64,000 nucleotides of DNA from Croceibacterium_B sp963811255 (lineage in GTDB: Bacteria; Pseudomonadota; Alphaproteobacteria; Sphingomonadales; Sphingomonadaceae), in assembly GCA_963811255.1 (NCBI GenBank), contig CAWEQI010000001.1:310001-374000 (forward strand). Reading direction: 5' to 3'. A program made the translations under genes and the position numbers. Below are positions 8,341 to 16,238 of the stretch, in pieces (the first letter of the stretch is position 1; each line of letters begins with the position of its first letter). Below the pieces are notes generated by a model. That model had not been told where the DNA came from. It did not search any database and saw only the letters and a program-made list of their open reading frames with translations.

Positions 8341-9165
8341 TCAGCCGACGATCCGCTGCATTTGGTCGGCGGCCGCGGGTTCGCCGATGATCACCGCTCG
8401 CCGCCACGCCTTCAGCCCCTCGGCATCCTCGGCGATCAACGAGTCTTCGCACCAGCCGTTGCCATCGTGCTGGCGCACGCTGCCGCCGGCCGCCTCGACC
8501 AGCGCGAGTCCGCCGGCGACGTCCCATACGTGGGGCGAGGCGAAATGCGCGACCTGCAACAGACCGGCGGCGACGAACGCGCATTCGATGGCGGCCGAGC
8601 CGGTCTTGCGGGCGTCCCAGTTCTTGGTTGTTTCCGGATGGGCGTCCGGCGTACCCGCCAGGTGCCGCTTGACCGCCGGATTTCGCTCGCGCCCGAGCGG
8701 ATCGCCTTCGAAGCAGACCGGCCCGCCCCGCCTCGCATGATAGACGCCGGGGCCGAGCCGATGCGTCGCGCTGCACCACAGGGCGCCGGCGACGGGACGG
8801 CCGCGAAGCAGCACCCCGACCGAGGCGGCGCACATCGGAAAACCGTTGACGAAATTGGCGGTGCCGTCGACCGGATCGAGCGCCCAGACCCATTCCGGGC
8901 CGCCATCGGTGTGCGCCTCGAACTCCTCGCCGATTATCCCGTGGTCGGGGAAAGTGTCGCCCAGGACGGCGCGGATGGTGGTTTCGATACGCCGATCGAC
9001 TTCCGAGACCGGGTCCGTCAGAATGCCCTTATCGACGTCCGCTCCCTTGTAGCTCACCGACAGCACTTCACCGAGCCCGCGGTGGATTTCCGCGCCGGCG
9101 AGGGTGGCCAGCTCGACGGCTACGTCCTCGATCTGGTCGAGCAGCTTTTCCTCAGGTTCACTCAT
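8341..9165 (-). CDS. Inositol monophosphatase family phosphatase
   Basis: 274 residues of the IMPase/FIG fold. Metal-binding motifs are visible: GIIGEEFE, WALDPVDGTANF (motif A) and HVWDVAGGLALVEAAGG (motif B). Family members dephosphorylate inositol-1-phosphate, 3'-phosphoadenosine-5'-phosphate or related sugar phosphates, and substrate cannot be told from sequence alone. Its start overlaps the end of the upstream lipid-kinase-like gene by 8 bases, so the two are cotranscribed from the candidate EcfG promoter at 10072. The pairing suggests a role in phospho-lipid or inositol metabolism under stress. Confidence 0.85.
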   Translation of the reverse strand: MSEPEEKLLDQIEDVAVELATLAGAEIHRGLGEVLSVSYKGADVDKGILTDPVSEVDRRIETTIRAVLGDTFPDHGIIGEEFEAHTDGGPEWVWALDPVDGTANFVNGFPMCAASVGVLLRGRPVAGALWCSATHRLGPGVYHARRGGPVCFEGDPLGRERNPAVKRHLAGTPDAHPETTKNWDARKTGSAAIECAFVAAGLLQVAHFASPHVWDVAGGLALVEAAGGSVRQHDGNGWCEDSLIAEDAEGLKAWRRAVIIGEPAAADQMQRIVG

Positions 9166-10045
9166 AGTCGTCTCCTCTGGCGTCGCCGGGAACCAGCACG
9201 CTCAGGTCCGAGCGGTGGATCGACAGCCGCACCGGCTCGGCGTCGCGGCAGATCGTGCCCTTGCAATCATCGATCCGTAGTTGATCGGGTGCGTCGATCA
9301 CTTCCACGTCGTGCGCTTGGCGAACAGTCACCGGAGGCACGCCGTCGGGCGAGTCGAGCCAGTCACCGAACCGCTCGCGCGCCTCGTCCGTCACGCTGAC
9401 CACGTGGAGCCGGCCCTCGCCCGGATTCGCCTTCCCGGCGAGCGGAAGCCGCGGCCCTACTTGGGGGATTGCCAGCACTTCGAGCATCAGCAGAATCTCG
9501 GCCGTTCTCGTGCCGTCGATCGACAGTCGATATCCGACAGGAGCGGCATCCTCGAGCCGGGCACGTATCGCCTTGCGGCCCAGGGCGAGCTTCTCCGCTC
9601 GCTTGTCCGGCTCCTTGTCCAGCGCGCACAGGGCCTCGGTGAGCAGGCCGAAGCCGACCGATTCGAAGAAGCGGCGGCGGCCCCACGCCCCTTCCGCCTT
9701 CGCGAGGTCGAACGGCTTCGGTCTGGCGCCGGGCATGAGTGCCGCGGCGGCGGCAAGGTCTTGCGGCACTCCGTAGCTATGGGCGATGTTGTTGGCGCCG
9801 CCGGTCGGCAGGATGGCCATCGTCGCCGGGCTGTCGCCAAGGGCATCGGCGACCTTGGCCACGGTGCCATCCCCGCCGGCGACGACGATCAGGCCCTCGG
9901 CTTCGCGCACCGCTTCGCGCCAGCCGTCCTCCTTCCGCGAGACGATGTCGGCCTCGATGCCGTTGGAATCCAGCAGCGAGAGCAGCTGATCGGCGGAAAC
10001 CTTGCCGGTTCCGGCCGTGGGGTTGTGAACGAGGAGGGCAGTCAT
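9158..10045 (-). CDS. Diacylglycerol kinase family lipid kinase
   Basis: 295 residues with the DAGK/YegS/sphingosine-kinase catalytic fold: LLVHNPTAGTGKVSADQL at the N-terminus, the nucleotide loop VVAGGDGTVAKVADAL, and LPTGGANNIAHSYGVP where most relatives read LP.GT.ND. The C-terminal beta-sandwich region includes LHVVSVTDEARERF. Family members phosphorylate diacylglycerol, phosphatidylglycerol or sphingoid bases. Sphingomonads make sphingolipids, so a sphingoid-base substrate is possible but unproven. It heads a two-gene operon with the IMPase-like gene and has an exact GGAAC-N16-CGTT promoter whose -10 ends 27 bases before the ATG. Confidence 0.82.
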   Translation of the reverse strand: MTALLVHNPTAGTGKVSADQLLSLLDSNGIEADIVSRKEDGWREAVREAEGLIVVAGGDGTVAKVADALGDSPATMAILPTGGANNIAHSYGVPQDLAAAAALMPGARPKPFDLAKAEGAWGRRRFFESVGFGLLTEALCALDKEPDKRAEKLALGRKAIRARLEDAAPVGYRLSIDGTRTAEILLMLEVLAIPQVGPRLPLAGKANPGEGRLHVVSVTDEARERFGDWLDSPDGVPPVTVRQAHDVEVIDAPDQLRIDDCKGTICRDAEPVRLSIHRSDLSVLVPGDARGDDYE

Positions 10046-10071
10046 CGGGTTCTCGCGGAGTTCGCTCGTTC

Positions 10072-10096
10072 AACGGCAGCGCATCGCGCGCGTTCC
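10072..10096 (-). promoter_or_regulatory. Candidate sigma-EcfG promoter of the lipid kinase operon
   Basis: Read on the minus strand: GGAAC (10096-10092), 16 nt, CGTT (10075-10072). It is an exact general-stress match, directly upstream of the start at 10045, which leaves a leader of about 20 bases. Confidence 0.68.
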
Positions 10097-10218
10097 GTGC
10101 CACACCGTGCTTCCCTGCCCGATAGGCGCTTGAGGCCAGCGACGTTGCCCCTTACACGCCGCTGCCGAGCGAAGCGGGAAAGAACCAGACCTTGCACTAT
10201 CCGAAAACCCAGGCCCTG

Positions 10219-11200
10219 ATGAGCCGCGGCTGCGAGTTTCTCGGCACCGACTACGCGATCCTGTGCGGAGCGATGAGCTGGGTTTCGGAGCGAAACCTGG
10301 TGTCGGCGATCAGCAATGCCGGAGGATTTCGGGGTGATCGCTTGCGGGGCGATGACGCCGGAGCTGCTCGACCGCGAGATCGCCGGGACGAAGGAGCTGA
10401 CGAGTAAGCCGTTCGGGGTCAACCTGATCACCATGCACCCGCAACTGTTCGAACTGATCGAAGTGTGCGGTAAGCACGGCGTCGGCCACGTGGTGCTCGC
10501 CGGCGGCATCCCGCCCAAGGGCAGCGTCGAGGCGATCAAGGGCCACGGCGCCAAGGTGGTGGTGTTCGCGCCAACACTGGCGCTGGCCAAGAAGCTGCTG
10601 CGCAGCGGCGGCGATGCGCTGGTGATCGAGGGGATGGAGGCCGGCGGCCACATCGGCCCGGTGGCGACCAGCGTGCTGGCGCAGGAGTTCCTCCCCGCCC
10701 TCGCCGACGAATACCTGGTGTTCGTCGCCGGCGGCATCGGTCGCGGCGAGGCGATTGCCGGTTATCTCGAGATGGGTGCGGTCGGCGTCCAGCTCGGCAC
10801 CCGCTTCGCCTGCGCGACCGAGAGCATCGCCCATCCGGCGTTCAAAAAGGCGTTCTTCCGCGCCGGCGCGCGCGACGCGGTGACCAGCGTGCAGATCGAC
10901 CCGCGGCTGCCGGTCATTCCCGTGCGGGCCCTGAAGAACAAGGGCAGCGAGCTGTTCAACGGCAAGCAGCGCGAAGTGGCCAACGCGCTCGACAACGGCG
11001 AGGTCGAAATGGGCGAGGCGCAGCTGATGATAGAGCACTTCTGGGCCGGAGCCCTGAAGCGGGCAGTGATCGACGGCGATGTCGAACACGGTTCGCTGAT
11101 GGCCGGCCAGTCGGTCGGGATGGTGACCGAGGAGGAGCCGGTCTCCCAGATCGTCGCCACGCTGATGCTCGAAAGCGAGGACGCCCTCAGCCGGCGCTGA
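10219..11200 (+). pseudogene. Nitronate monooxygenase (2-nitropropane dioxygenase), frameshifted
   Basis: FMN-dependent TIM-barrel flavoprotein of the NPD family, 326 residues after correcting one +1 shift. The N-terminal part (SRGCEFLGTDYAILCGAMSWVSERNLVSAISNAGGF) is in one frame. The rest (GVIACGAMTPELLDREIAG onward, with EGMEAGGHIG and VAGGIGRGEAIAGYLEMGAVGVQLGTRFA as the FMN phosphate-binding part) is in the next. Deleting one T at 10327-10329 joins them. The start ATG at 10219 is a judgement, since a TTG at 10192 is also in frame. NPD enzymes oxidise nitronates or serve as enoyl reductases, so the physiological substrate is open. Confidence 0.82.
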
Positions 11201-11648
11201 CCAGGGTGTCTAGTCGGTCGAGCAGCGGCAGTTGGCTCGGCAGCATCATCTCCCTGGCCTCATCGAGCGTCATCCAGCGGGCGGCGCCGACTTCGGGGAA
11301 GCTCTGCATCCTGCCGCTTCTCGGCGGCCATTCCATTTCGAACAGGTTGCTTTCGATCGCCGCCTGATCGAGCTCTTGCTCGGTGGCGAAGGCGGTAACC
11401 CGCTTGCCGCCGCTCTGGCGAATGTCGCCGAGCGGCTGGAGCATCCCGGCGAGTTCGATGCCGAGTTCCTCCCCGGCTTCCCGCCTCGCCGCTGTTTCCG
11501 GGTCCTCGTCCGCTTCGATCAAGCCCTTGGGGATTTGCCACGCGCCGCGGTCCTTGCGCATCCAGTAAGGGCCGCCGGGGTGGACCAGCAGCACCTGAAG
11601 TTCCGGCGCGCGGCGGTAGATCAGCACTCCGGCGCTGTGCTGGGGCAC
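11187..11648 (-). CDS. Nudix hydrolase
   Basis: 153 residues beginning with GTG. The Nudix box is complete: GLIEADEDPETAARREAGEELGI fits G-x5-E-x7-REUxEExGU. The N-terminal SAGVLIYRRAPELQVLLVHPGGPYW and the late Trp-rich FEMEWPPRSGRMQSFPEVGAARW resemble the small bacterial NTP pyrophosphohydrolases that recur next to housekeeping genes. Substrate is not predictable. It lies 4 bases downstream of the alpha/beta hydrolase stop and is convergent, with a 14-base overlap, to the nitronate monooxygenase. Confidence 0.87.
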   Translation of the reverse strand: MPQHSAGVLIYRRAPELQVLLVHPGGPYWMRKDRGAWQIPKGLIEADEDPETAARREAGEELGIELAGMLQPLGDIRQSGGKRVTAFATEQELDQAAIESNLFEMEWPPRSGRMQSFPEVGAARWMTLDEAREMMLPSQLPLLDRLDTLVSAG

Positions 11649-11652
11649 CGGA

Positions 11653-12345
11653 CTAGCGGGTGTCCGCCTCCGACAGACCGAGCAGCACTTCGCGGGTCAG
11701 CTCGGGCCGTTCGCCCATGACCATGTGGCTACAGTCGGTCTCGCGGTACTCCCAGCCCTCGTTTCGCGCCTGCTCGGCGAACGGCGGGAACGGCGTGGGC
11801 TCGTAGCCAGTGGCGAAGATGTACGCGCGGCGCGGGATCTTGGCTTCCTCGCCGGTATACTTGACCGCTTCGAGCAGAGTCAGCAGCGGATGGTAGCCGA
11901 TCTCGCCGGGGATCGGCTCGAACTGCTCGGCGCCAATCATCGGGATCAGGCCAGGGGTGAACTTCTGCCGGTCGATGTACCAGGCGTGCTCGAAGCCGCC
12001 GGTGATGTCCCACAGGCTCTGCCCGTCGCCGGGCAGGAAGGCGTCGATGTAGGCAATCGCGTCGATCCGCGCGCCGAGGCGGGTGGCGACGCCGGTGATG
12101 ACCATCCCACCATAGGAATGGCCGGCGAGGACGAAGCGGTCGAAGCCCGCCTGCTCGATTTGTTCGCAGACGTCGTCGATATGATCTGTCAGGGTGATGC
12201 CCGGGTGCAACTCGCTCTGCCGCGTACCGAGGCCGCGCAGGGTGGCAGCAAGTACGGTGTGCCCCTCGGCCTCGAGGTCGCGCTTCGTCTGCTCGTAGCT
12301 CTGGTTGCCGCCCCAGGCCCCGTGAACCAGCACGTAGTTCGCCAT
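11653..12345 (-). CDS. Alpha/beta hydrolase (esterase EstC/HNL type)
   Basis: 230-residue alpha/beta hydrolase. The N-terminal oxyanion strand is YVLVHGAWGGNQSY, the nucleophile elbow is GHSYGG (Ser about 98), and the C-terminal TDCSHMVMGERPE supplies the catalytic His. The short lid and overall length match plant hydroxynitrile lyase or salicylate-esterase-like hydrolases (PF12697). It forms a two-gene operon with the Nudix gene and is separated from the upstream LigM-like gene by a strong terminator, so it is not necessarily part of the aromatic regulon. An ester-hydrolysing role on aromatic substrates is possible. Confidence 0.82.
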   Translation of the reverse strand: MANYVLVHGAWGGNQSYEQTKRDLEAEGHTVLAATLRGLGTRQSELHPGITLTDHIDDVCEQIEQAGFDRFVLAGHSYGGMVITGVATRLGARIDAIAYIDAFLPGDGQSLWDITGGFEHAWYIDRQKFTPGLIPMIGAEQFEPIPGEIGYHPLLTLLEAVKYTGEEAKIPRRAYIFATGYEPTPFPPFAEQARNEGWEYRETDCSHMVMGERPELTREVLLGLSEADTR

Positions 12346-12394
12346 TCGTCGCTCTCCCTTCTTGGTTGCCCTGATGCCTCAGCCGAGGGCCGGA

Positions 12395-12429
12395 AACAAG
12401 AAAGGGGAGGAGCCTTGCGGCGCCTCCCC
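12395..12429 (-). terminator. Rho-independent terminator after the LigM-like gene
   Basis: On the minus strand GGGAGGCGCC, a GCAA loop and GGCTCCTCCC are followed by the U-rich run TTTCTTGTTT. It starts about 22 bases after the LigM-like stop codon at 12452 and isolates it from the alpha/beta hydrolase. Confidence 0.8.
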
Positions 12430-12451
12430 CACTTGTTCGCTGCCGAAAGGC

Positions 12452-13861
12452 TCAGGCGTTTTCGAGATTGCGCGCGGTTCGCCAGCCGGTGGCGTAAGTT
12501 TCGCGCGACATCTGGCTGTAGGGCACCGGCGAGACGATCACCCGCGCCTTGAACTGCTGGTGCGGCTCGACCGTGGTCTTGTCGGTGTTCGGGTCCTCGC
12601 CCCACTTGACGTGGAGCTCGGTGCCGAGCGGAATTTCGTGATCGACCGTCGCCAGGCTGAGGCCCTTCTTCTCGTTGTACGAGTAGCCGGTGAACATCGA
12701 CAGTCCGACCGTGTTGCCGTCGGCATCGACCACCGCGTCGTAGTTCGAGTTGGCGTAGTTCGCCAGCGGCAGGTCGAAGAACTTGTAGTTCGGACCCTCC
12801 GGGTTGAACAGCGAGCCGGTGATGGTCTTCATGTCCTCGGCGTTCCACTCGAGGGTGACCTTCTTGCGCTGCTCGTCGGGGTTGACCTTCTTGAGCGCGT
12901 CGGCGCCGATGAAGTCGTGGTCGAACTTGACGAACGGGCCGTAGCCCAGCTCCCACGGGTTGAGGTAGTAATCCTCGATGCTCTGGCCGACGAACGAGCC
13001 GCCGATCGCGCCGGTCGCCTCATACGAATTCGCCGGCAGCCACTCACGATAGCTTTTCAATTCGTCGCCGGTGTAGATCGCCGGCAGCGGCGAGGGAATC
13101 CAGCCGGATTCGAGCGTGTTCGAAGGATAGGCGCGGCTGCCGACCGGGATCAGGCCGAACTCTTCGCCCGCCTCGAGGATTTTTTCGCGGATGTAGTCCT
13201 CTTCCTCGTACGGGCCCCAGATCTCCAGACCGGGGCTGCCGGCCATGCCGTGGCGCAGCGTGCGCACGGTCTTGTTGCCGATCTTCATGCTGCTCATGTT
13301 GAAGAACTTGAGCTTCTCGAGGCTGCCGCCGTTGAGCTTTTCGATCACGTCCCAGGCGCGCGGGCCCTGGATCTGGAAGCGCCAGCTGATCCGCTTGACC
13401 GGCTTGCCCATCGGACGGCTCGGCGAACGGTCGTCATGGATGATCTCGACGTTGTAGCCGCCGGTCTCGCCGTGGAAGCGCAGCCAGTTGGCCGCCGGCG
13501 CGCGGCCGACGTAGACGAACTCTTCCTTGTCGAGATAGAAGATGATGCCGTCGCCGATCACATGGCCGTAGGGTGTGGTCGGGACGTACTGCTTGGCCTT
13601 GTTCGGCTCCCACCCCTTGGGCGAGTTGATCATCGTATCGCTGAGCAGCTTGAGGGCGTCGGGGCCCTTGATGTACAGGTCGACCATGTGGTGCGACTGG
13701 TCGAACAACACGGCCGAATGCTGCCAGGCCCACTGCTCGTTGCGCCAGTTGGAGAACTCGGGCGCAACCACCGGATAGACGTAGGCGCCGATCTTTGAGT
13801 TGCGGAGCTTTTTGACCAGGTCGGGGGTGTTCTGCAGAATCTGCTCAAGATTCTCGGCCAT
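12452..13861 (-). CDS. ligM: LigM-like aryl O-demethylase (GcvT family, tetrahydrofolate-dependent)
   Basis: 469 residues, the length of sphingomonad LigM, which moves the methyl group of vanillate or 3-O-methylgallate to tetrahydrofolate. Family landmarks from memory of LigM are nearly intact: GAYVYPVVAPEFSNWR, VLFDQSHHMVDLYI, LLSDTMINSPKGWEPNKAKQYV, TPYGHVIGDGIIFYL, RTLRHGMAG.PGLEIWGPYE, GLIPVGSRAYPSNTLE and GYGPFVKFDHDFIG. It is therefore a LigM or DesA-type demethylase, but it may act on a different methoxyarene. Transcribed alone, it has a strong terminator downstream. A perfect palindromic operator lies 48-68 bases upstream and is shared with the divergent VOC gene. No metF or folate recycling gene lies beside it, unlike the SYK-6 ligM locus. 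Confidence 0.85.
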   Translation of the reverse strand: MAENLEQILQNTPDLVKKLRNSKIGAYVYPVVAPEFSNWRNEQWAWQHSAVLFDQSHHMVDLYIKGPDALKLLSDTMINSPKGWEPNKAKQYVPTTPYGHVIGDGIIFYLDKEEFVYVGRAPAANWLRFHGETGGYNVEIIHDDRSPSRPMGKPVKRISWRFQIQGPRAWDVIEKLNGGSLEKLKFFNMSSMKIGNKTVRTLRHGMAGSPGLEIWGPYEEEDYIREKILEAGEEFGLIPVGSRAYPSNTLESGWIPSPLPAIYTGDELKSYREWLPANSYEATGAIGGSFVGQSIEDYYLNPWELGYGPFVKFDHDFIGADALKKVNPDEQRKKVTLEWNAEDMKTITGSLFNPEGPNYKFFDLPLANYANSNYDAVVDADGNTVGLSMFTGYSYNEKKGLSLATVDHEIPLGTELHVKWGEDPNTDKTTVEPHQQFKARVIVSPVPYSQMSRETYATGWRTARNLENA

Positions 13862-13908
13862 CGGCTTTTCCTCTCATTCGTGCTTGCGAAAGAATCATAT
13901 ATGCGAAA

Positions 13909-13929
13909 ATTGTATGCGTCGCATACAAT
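13909..13929. promoter_or_regulatory. Operator site 1 of the catabolic regulon (perfect palindrome)
   Basis: ATTGTATGCG and its exact reverse complement CGCATACAAT are separated by one T. The site sits in the AT-rich divergent region between the LigM-like gene and the VOC gene. It is the best copy of a motif repeated at 27737, 31800, 34593 and 37118, and fits a dimeric GntR/TetR/IclR-type repressor. Confidence 0.75.
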
Positions 13930-13983
13930 ATCTGGCATGGGACGCAAGCGGAAACCGGCCCCCGAAACGAGAGGACGAGACCC

Positions 13984-14385
13984 ATGAACGTCGAAGCGCT
14001 CGACCACGTCAACATCATCACCGACCGGCTCGACGAAACCGCCGATTTCTACGGCCGATTGCTCGGCCTCGTGCGCAAGGACGCGCCGCCGCCGTTGACG
14101 CCCGAGACGGCGACCTGGATGTTCGATGCCGAGGACCGGGCGATCATCCACATCAACTCGCTCGACTGCCACCGCACCTACGACCGCGAGGTGACGCCGG
14201 GCGAGCTGACCGGCGCGCTGCACCACGTGGCGCTGAGGTGCACCGGCTACGACGAGGTTAAGGGCCGCCTCGACGCGATGGATGCCGACTACCAAGAGAA
14301 CCTGGTCAGCGCGATCAACCTGCGGCAGATTTTTACCGCGGACCCCAACAACGTGCTGCTGGAGCTGAACTTCTTCGCCGATTGA
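13984..14385 (+). CDS. VOC (glyoxalase/dioxygenase) superfamily protein
   Basis: 133 residues, a single vicinal-oxygen-chelate module pair: ALDHVNIITDRLDETADFYGRLLGLV starts the first beta-alpha-beta-beta-beta unit, and GALHHVALRCTGYDEVKGRLDAM starts the second. Candidate metal ligands are the His in LDHVN and LHHVA and the Glu in LLELNFF. Small VOC proteins include glyoxalases, epimerases and extradiol dioxygenase relatives. Ring-cleaving enzymes are normally larger, so ring cleavage is not the default call. It is divergent from the LigM-like gene and shares its operator, implying induction by the same aromatic substrate. Confidence 0.83.
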   Translation: MNVEALDHVNIITDRLDETADFYGRLLGLVRKDAPPPLTPETATWMFDAEDRAIIHINSLDCHRTYDREVTPGELTGALHHVALRCTGYDEVKGRLDAMDADYQENLVSAINLRQIFTADPNNVLLELNFFAD

Positions 14386-14444
14386 GCGCGCGGACCGTGC
14401 GATGTGCGAGCGACAAAAGCGGTTGACAGACTCGGCAAGTGTCA

Positions 14445-14516
14445 CCCTGCTCTCGCTCCGGAACACCCTGAAAATCCTATCCTTTTGTGCTAGGATAACA
14501 GGTGACACATTTTCTG
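14445..14516. repeat. Inverted repeat with GTGACAC ends and an internal hairpin
   Basis: AGTGTCACCC near 14439-14448 and AGGTGACACAT near 14500-14510 are inverted, flanking a small hairpin ATCCTA...TAGGAT. The same GGTGACAC core appears three times in the palindromic element at 42957-43048. It looks like a dispersed palindromic (REP-like) sequence. The rest of 14386-14775 shows no supportable gene. Confidence 0.45.
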
Positions 14517-14775
14517 GAGCCGTCGCTTGGACGGCAGAGCGCGGAGTCCACGGGTGGACGCGAACGGCAAGGCGCTTCGAGTCGGCCATCCCCAGCATAA
14601 GCCACAGATGGAGGCCTGTAGGAAAATGGTTTTTCGCCGCTTCGCCCGTGCGCCCACGGTCGTTCAATTCGAAACTCGTCGACGGGCGGTAACCGGATTG
14701 TGCCTTCCGAGCCGAGATAGAAGGCCCGCCGGAACAATTCATTACGCCCGCCGCGGCTGGAAAGCGGACATCGCG

Positions 14776-15294
14776 GTGTGGCATAGTCGGCAAGTGCGCG
14801 AGCGATGGACCCACGGCTACACTTCAGGCGAGCTTGAGGCGGCACAGGAACGCTATGAGTTGCGCTTTCCACCCGACCTAATCGAGCTACTGCTTGATCG
14901 TCGGCCGATAGATGGATGGGACTGGCGCAATGATGACGCTGGCATCCGACGCGCCCTGAGCCACCCTCTCGACGGACTGCTGTTCGATTTGGAACATAAC
15001 GATCTTTGGTGGCCGGAATGGGGGGAAAGACCGGCATCTGCTGAGGAACGCGCTGAGGTTCTGACAGCCATCGTGGGCGCCGCGCCTCGCCTCATCCCGC
15101 TAATCGGCCACCGCTACATCCCCGAAACACCCCACGAAGCCGGGAACCCGGTGTTTTCGGTGATGCAGGCGGATGTGATCTACTACGGGGCGAACCTCAC
15201 AGAGTACTTCGCTAACGAGCTAGGCGGGACCTATCAGGTTGGCTCTCCGCGCCGCATCCCATTCTGGTCCAAACTGGTCGAGCGCAACTGTTAG
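14776..15294 (+). CDS. Uncharacterised protein, possibly SMI1/KNR4 (SUKH)-like
   Basis: About 172 residues. Start uncertain: GTG at 14776 or 14794 are in frame, while the upstream in-frame sequence back to 14527 looks non-coding. The core reads ELEAAQERYELRFPPDLIELLLDRRP, GWDWRNDDAGIRRAL, GLLFDLEHNDLWWPEWGERP and FSVMQADVIYYGANLTEYFANE. The opening resembles SUKH/SMI1-KNR4 domains, which in bacteria occur as immunity proteins or loose house-keeping singletons. There is no toxin neighbour. It interrupts the catabolic cluster, has weaker codon bias than its neighbours at its 5' side and follows the repeat region, so it may be an insertion. Confidence 0.55.
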   Translation: MWHSRQVRERWTHGYTSGELEAAQERYELRFPPDLIELLLDRRPIDGWDWRNDDAGIRRALSHPLDGLLFDLEHNDLWWPEWGERPASAEERAEVLTAIVGAAPRLIPLIGHRYIPETPHEAGNPVFSVMQADVIYYGANLTEYFANELGGTYQVGSPRRIPFWSKLVERNC

Positions 15295-15334
15295 ATTGAA
15301 CGTCCGATTTGGGTCATCAGCCGCCCTCCCGCTT

Positions 15335-16234
15335 TTACACGGGCACCCCGCCCGCAGTCGTCGTCCGGTACATCTCCCTTCGATACCCGTCGTAGTCGTT
15401 CGGCCCCAGGTGCATCGTCCCGCGGTTGTCCCACAGGGCGACCATCCCGGGTTCCCAGCGCAGGCGGCAGCAGAAGGCGTGCTGAGTGGTGTGGGCGACG
15501 AGGAAATCGATGATCGGCTTGGCCTCGAATGTGGTCATGCCTTCGATGCCGGCGGCGTAGGTGTCGCAGATGTAGAGCGATTCCTCGCCGGTTTCGGGGT
15601 GGGTGCGGACCAGCGGGTGGTAATGACCGGTGATGCCTTCCTTGAAGCGCTCGGGGTCGGCGAAGCTGATCGCCTTGCCGAGCAGCTTTTCCTGCGTCGC
15701 GTAGTTGTTCGCCGCGCTCATGTGGACGCGCAGGCCGCGGAGCATGTCGCGGTAGGTCTTCGACAGATGGCGGAAGGCGAGCGCGCAGTTGGCCCAGCTG
15801 GTGTCGCCGCCGAACGGGGGGATTTCGACCGCGCGCAGGGTGGTGATCGCCGGCGGCTCGGCGAGAAACGGGCTATCGGTGTGCCAGCCGCCGCCGAACA
15901 GGCTCGCCGCCTTGGTGTCGGCCTCCTTGATGATCGGATGGACCTCGCGGTGTCCGGGGACACCCTGGGTGTAGGCGTCGACTGCGAACGGGCCGAGGCG
16001 GGCGCCGAACGCCTCGTGCTCGGCGTGCGTGAGGTGCTGGTTTCTGAGGAACAGCATCTTGTGGCGGTAGAGCGCCTGTTTGAACTCCTCGAACGCCTCG
16101 TCCGACAGGTCGGGCAGGCGCACGCCGACGACCTCGGCGCCCATCGCGGCCGAGAGCGGCTCGACTTTGATGTGCTCGTATTCGAGCGCGTGATTATCGA
16201 AATCGCCCGCCGGGGTGACGCGCACTTCCCACAT
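15335..16234 (-). CDS. TauD/TfdA-type 2-oxoglutarate dioxygenase
   Basis: 299 residues. Fe(II) ligands are visible as H-x-D in GGGWHTDSPF and the distal His in NRGTMHLGPND. The Arg in GYRREMYRTT should bind 2-oxoglutarate. N-terminal IKVEPLSAAMGAEVVGVRLPDLSDEAF and the short HKMLFLRNQHLT are typical of TauD/TfdA. Members hydroxylate taurine, aryloxyacetates or sulfates and can cleave ether bonds through a hemiacetal. Start ATG at 16234 is chosen by homology, and the MFS gene ends 4 bases before it. In this setting an ether or side-chain hydroxylation is attractive, but the substrate is not shown by the sequence. Confidence 0.87.
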   Translation of the reverse strand: MWEVRVTPAGDFDNHALEYEHIKVEPLSAAMGAEVVGVRLPDLSDEAFEEFKQALYRHKMLFLRNQHLTHAEHEAFGARLGPFAVDAYTQGVPGHREVHPIIKEADTKAASLFGGGWHTDSPFLAEPPAITTLRAVEIPPFGGDTSWANCALAFRHLSKTYRDMLRGLRVHMSAANNYATQEKLLGKAISFADPERFKEGITGHYHPLVRTHPETGEESLYICDTYAAGIEGMTTFEAKPIIDFLVAHTTQHAFCCRLRWEPGMVALWDNRGTMHLGPNDYDGYRREMYRTTTAGGVPV

Positions 16235-16238
16235 CTGA

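Noticed and set aside
10327..10329. Programmed frameshifting in the nitronate monooxygenase
   Set aside because: No slippery heptamer with downstream structure was apparent, and the same +1 pattern affects unrelated genes, so error is simpler.
13984..14385. VOC protein as an extradiol ring-cleavage dioxygenase
   Set aside because: At 133 residues it is too short for a typical two-module extradiol enzyme, and ligand spacing is not convincing.
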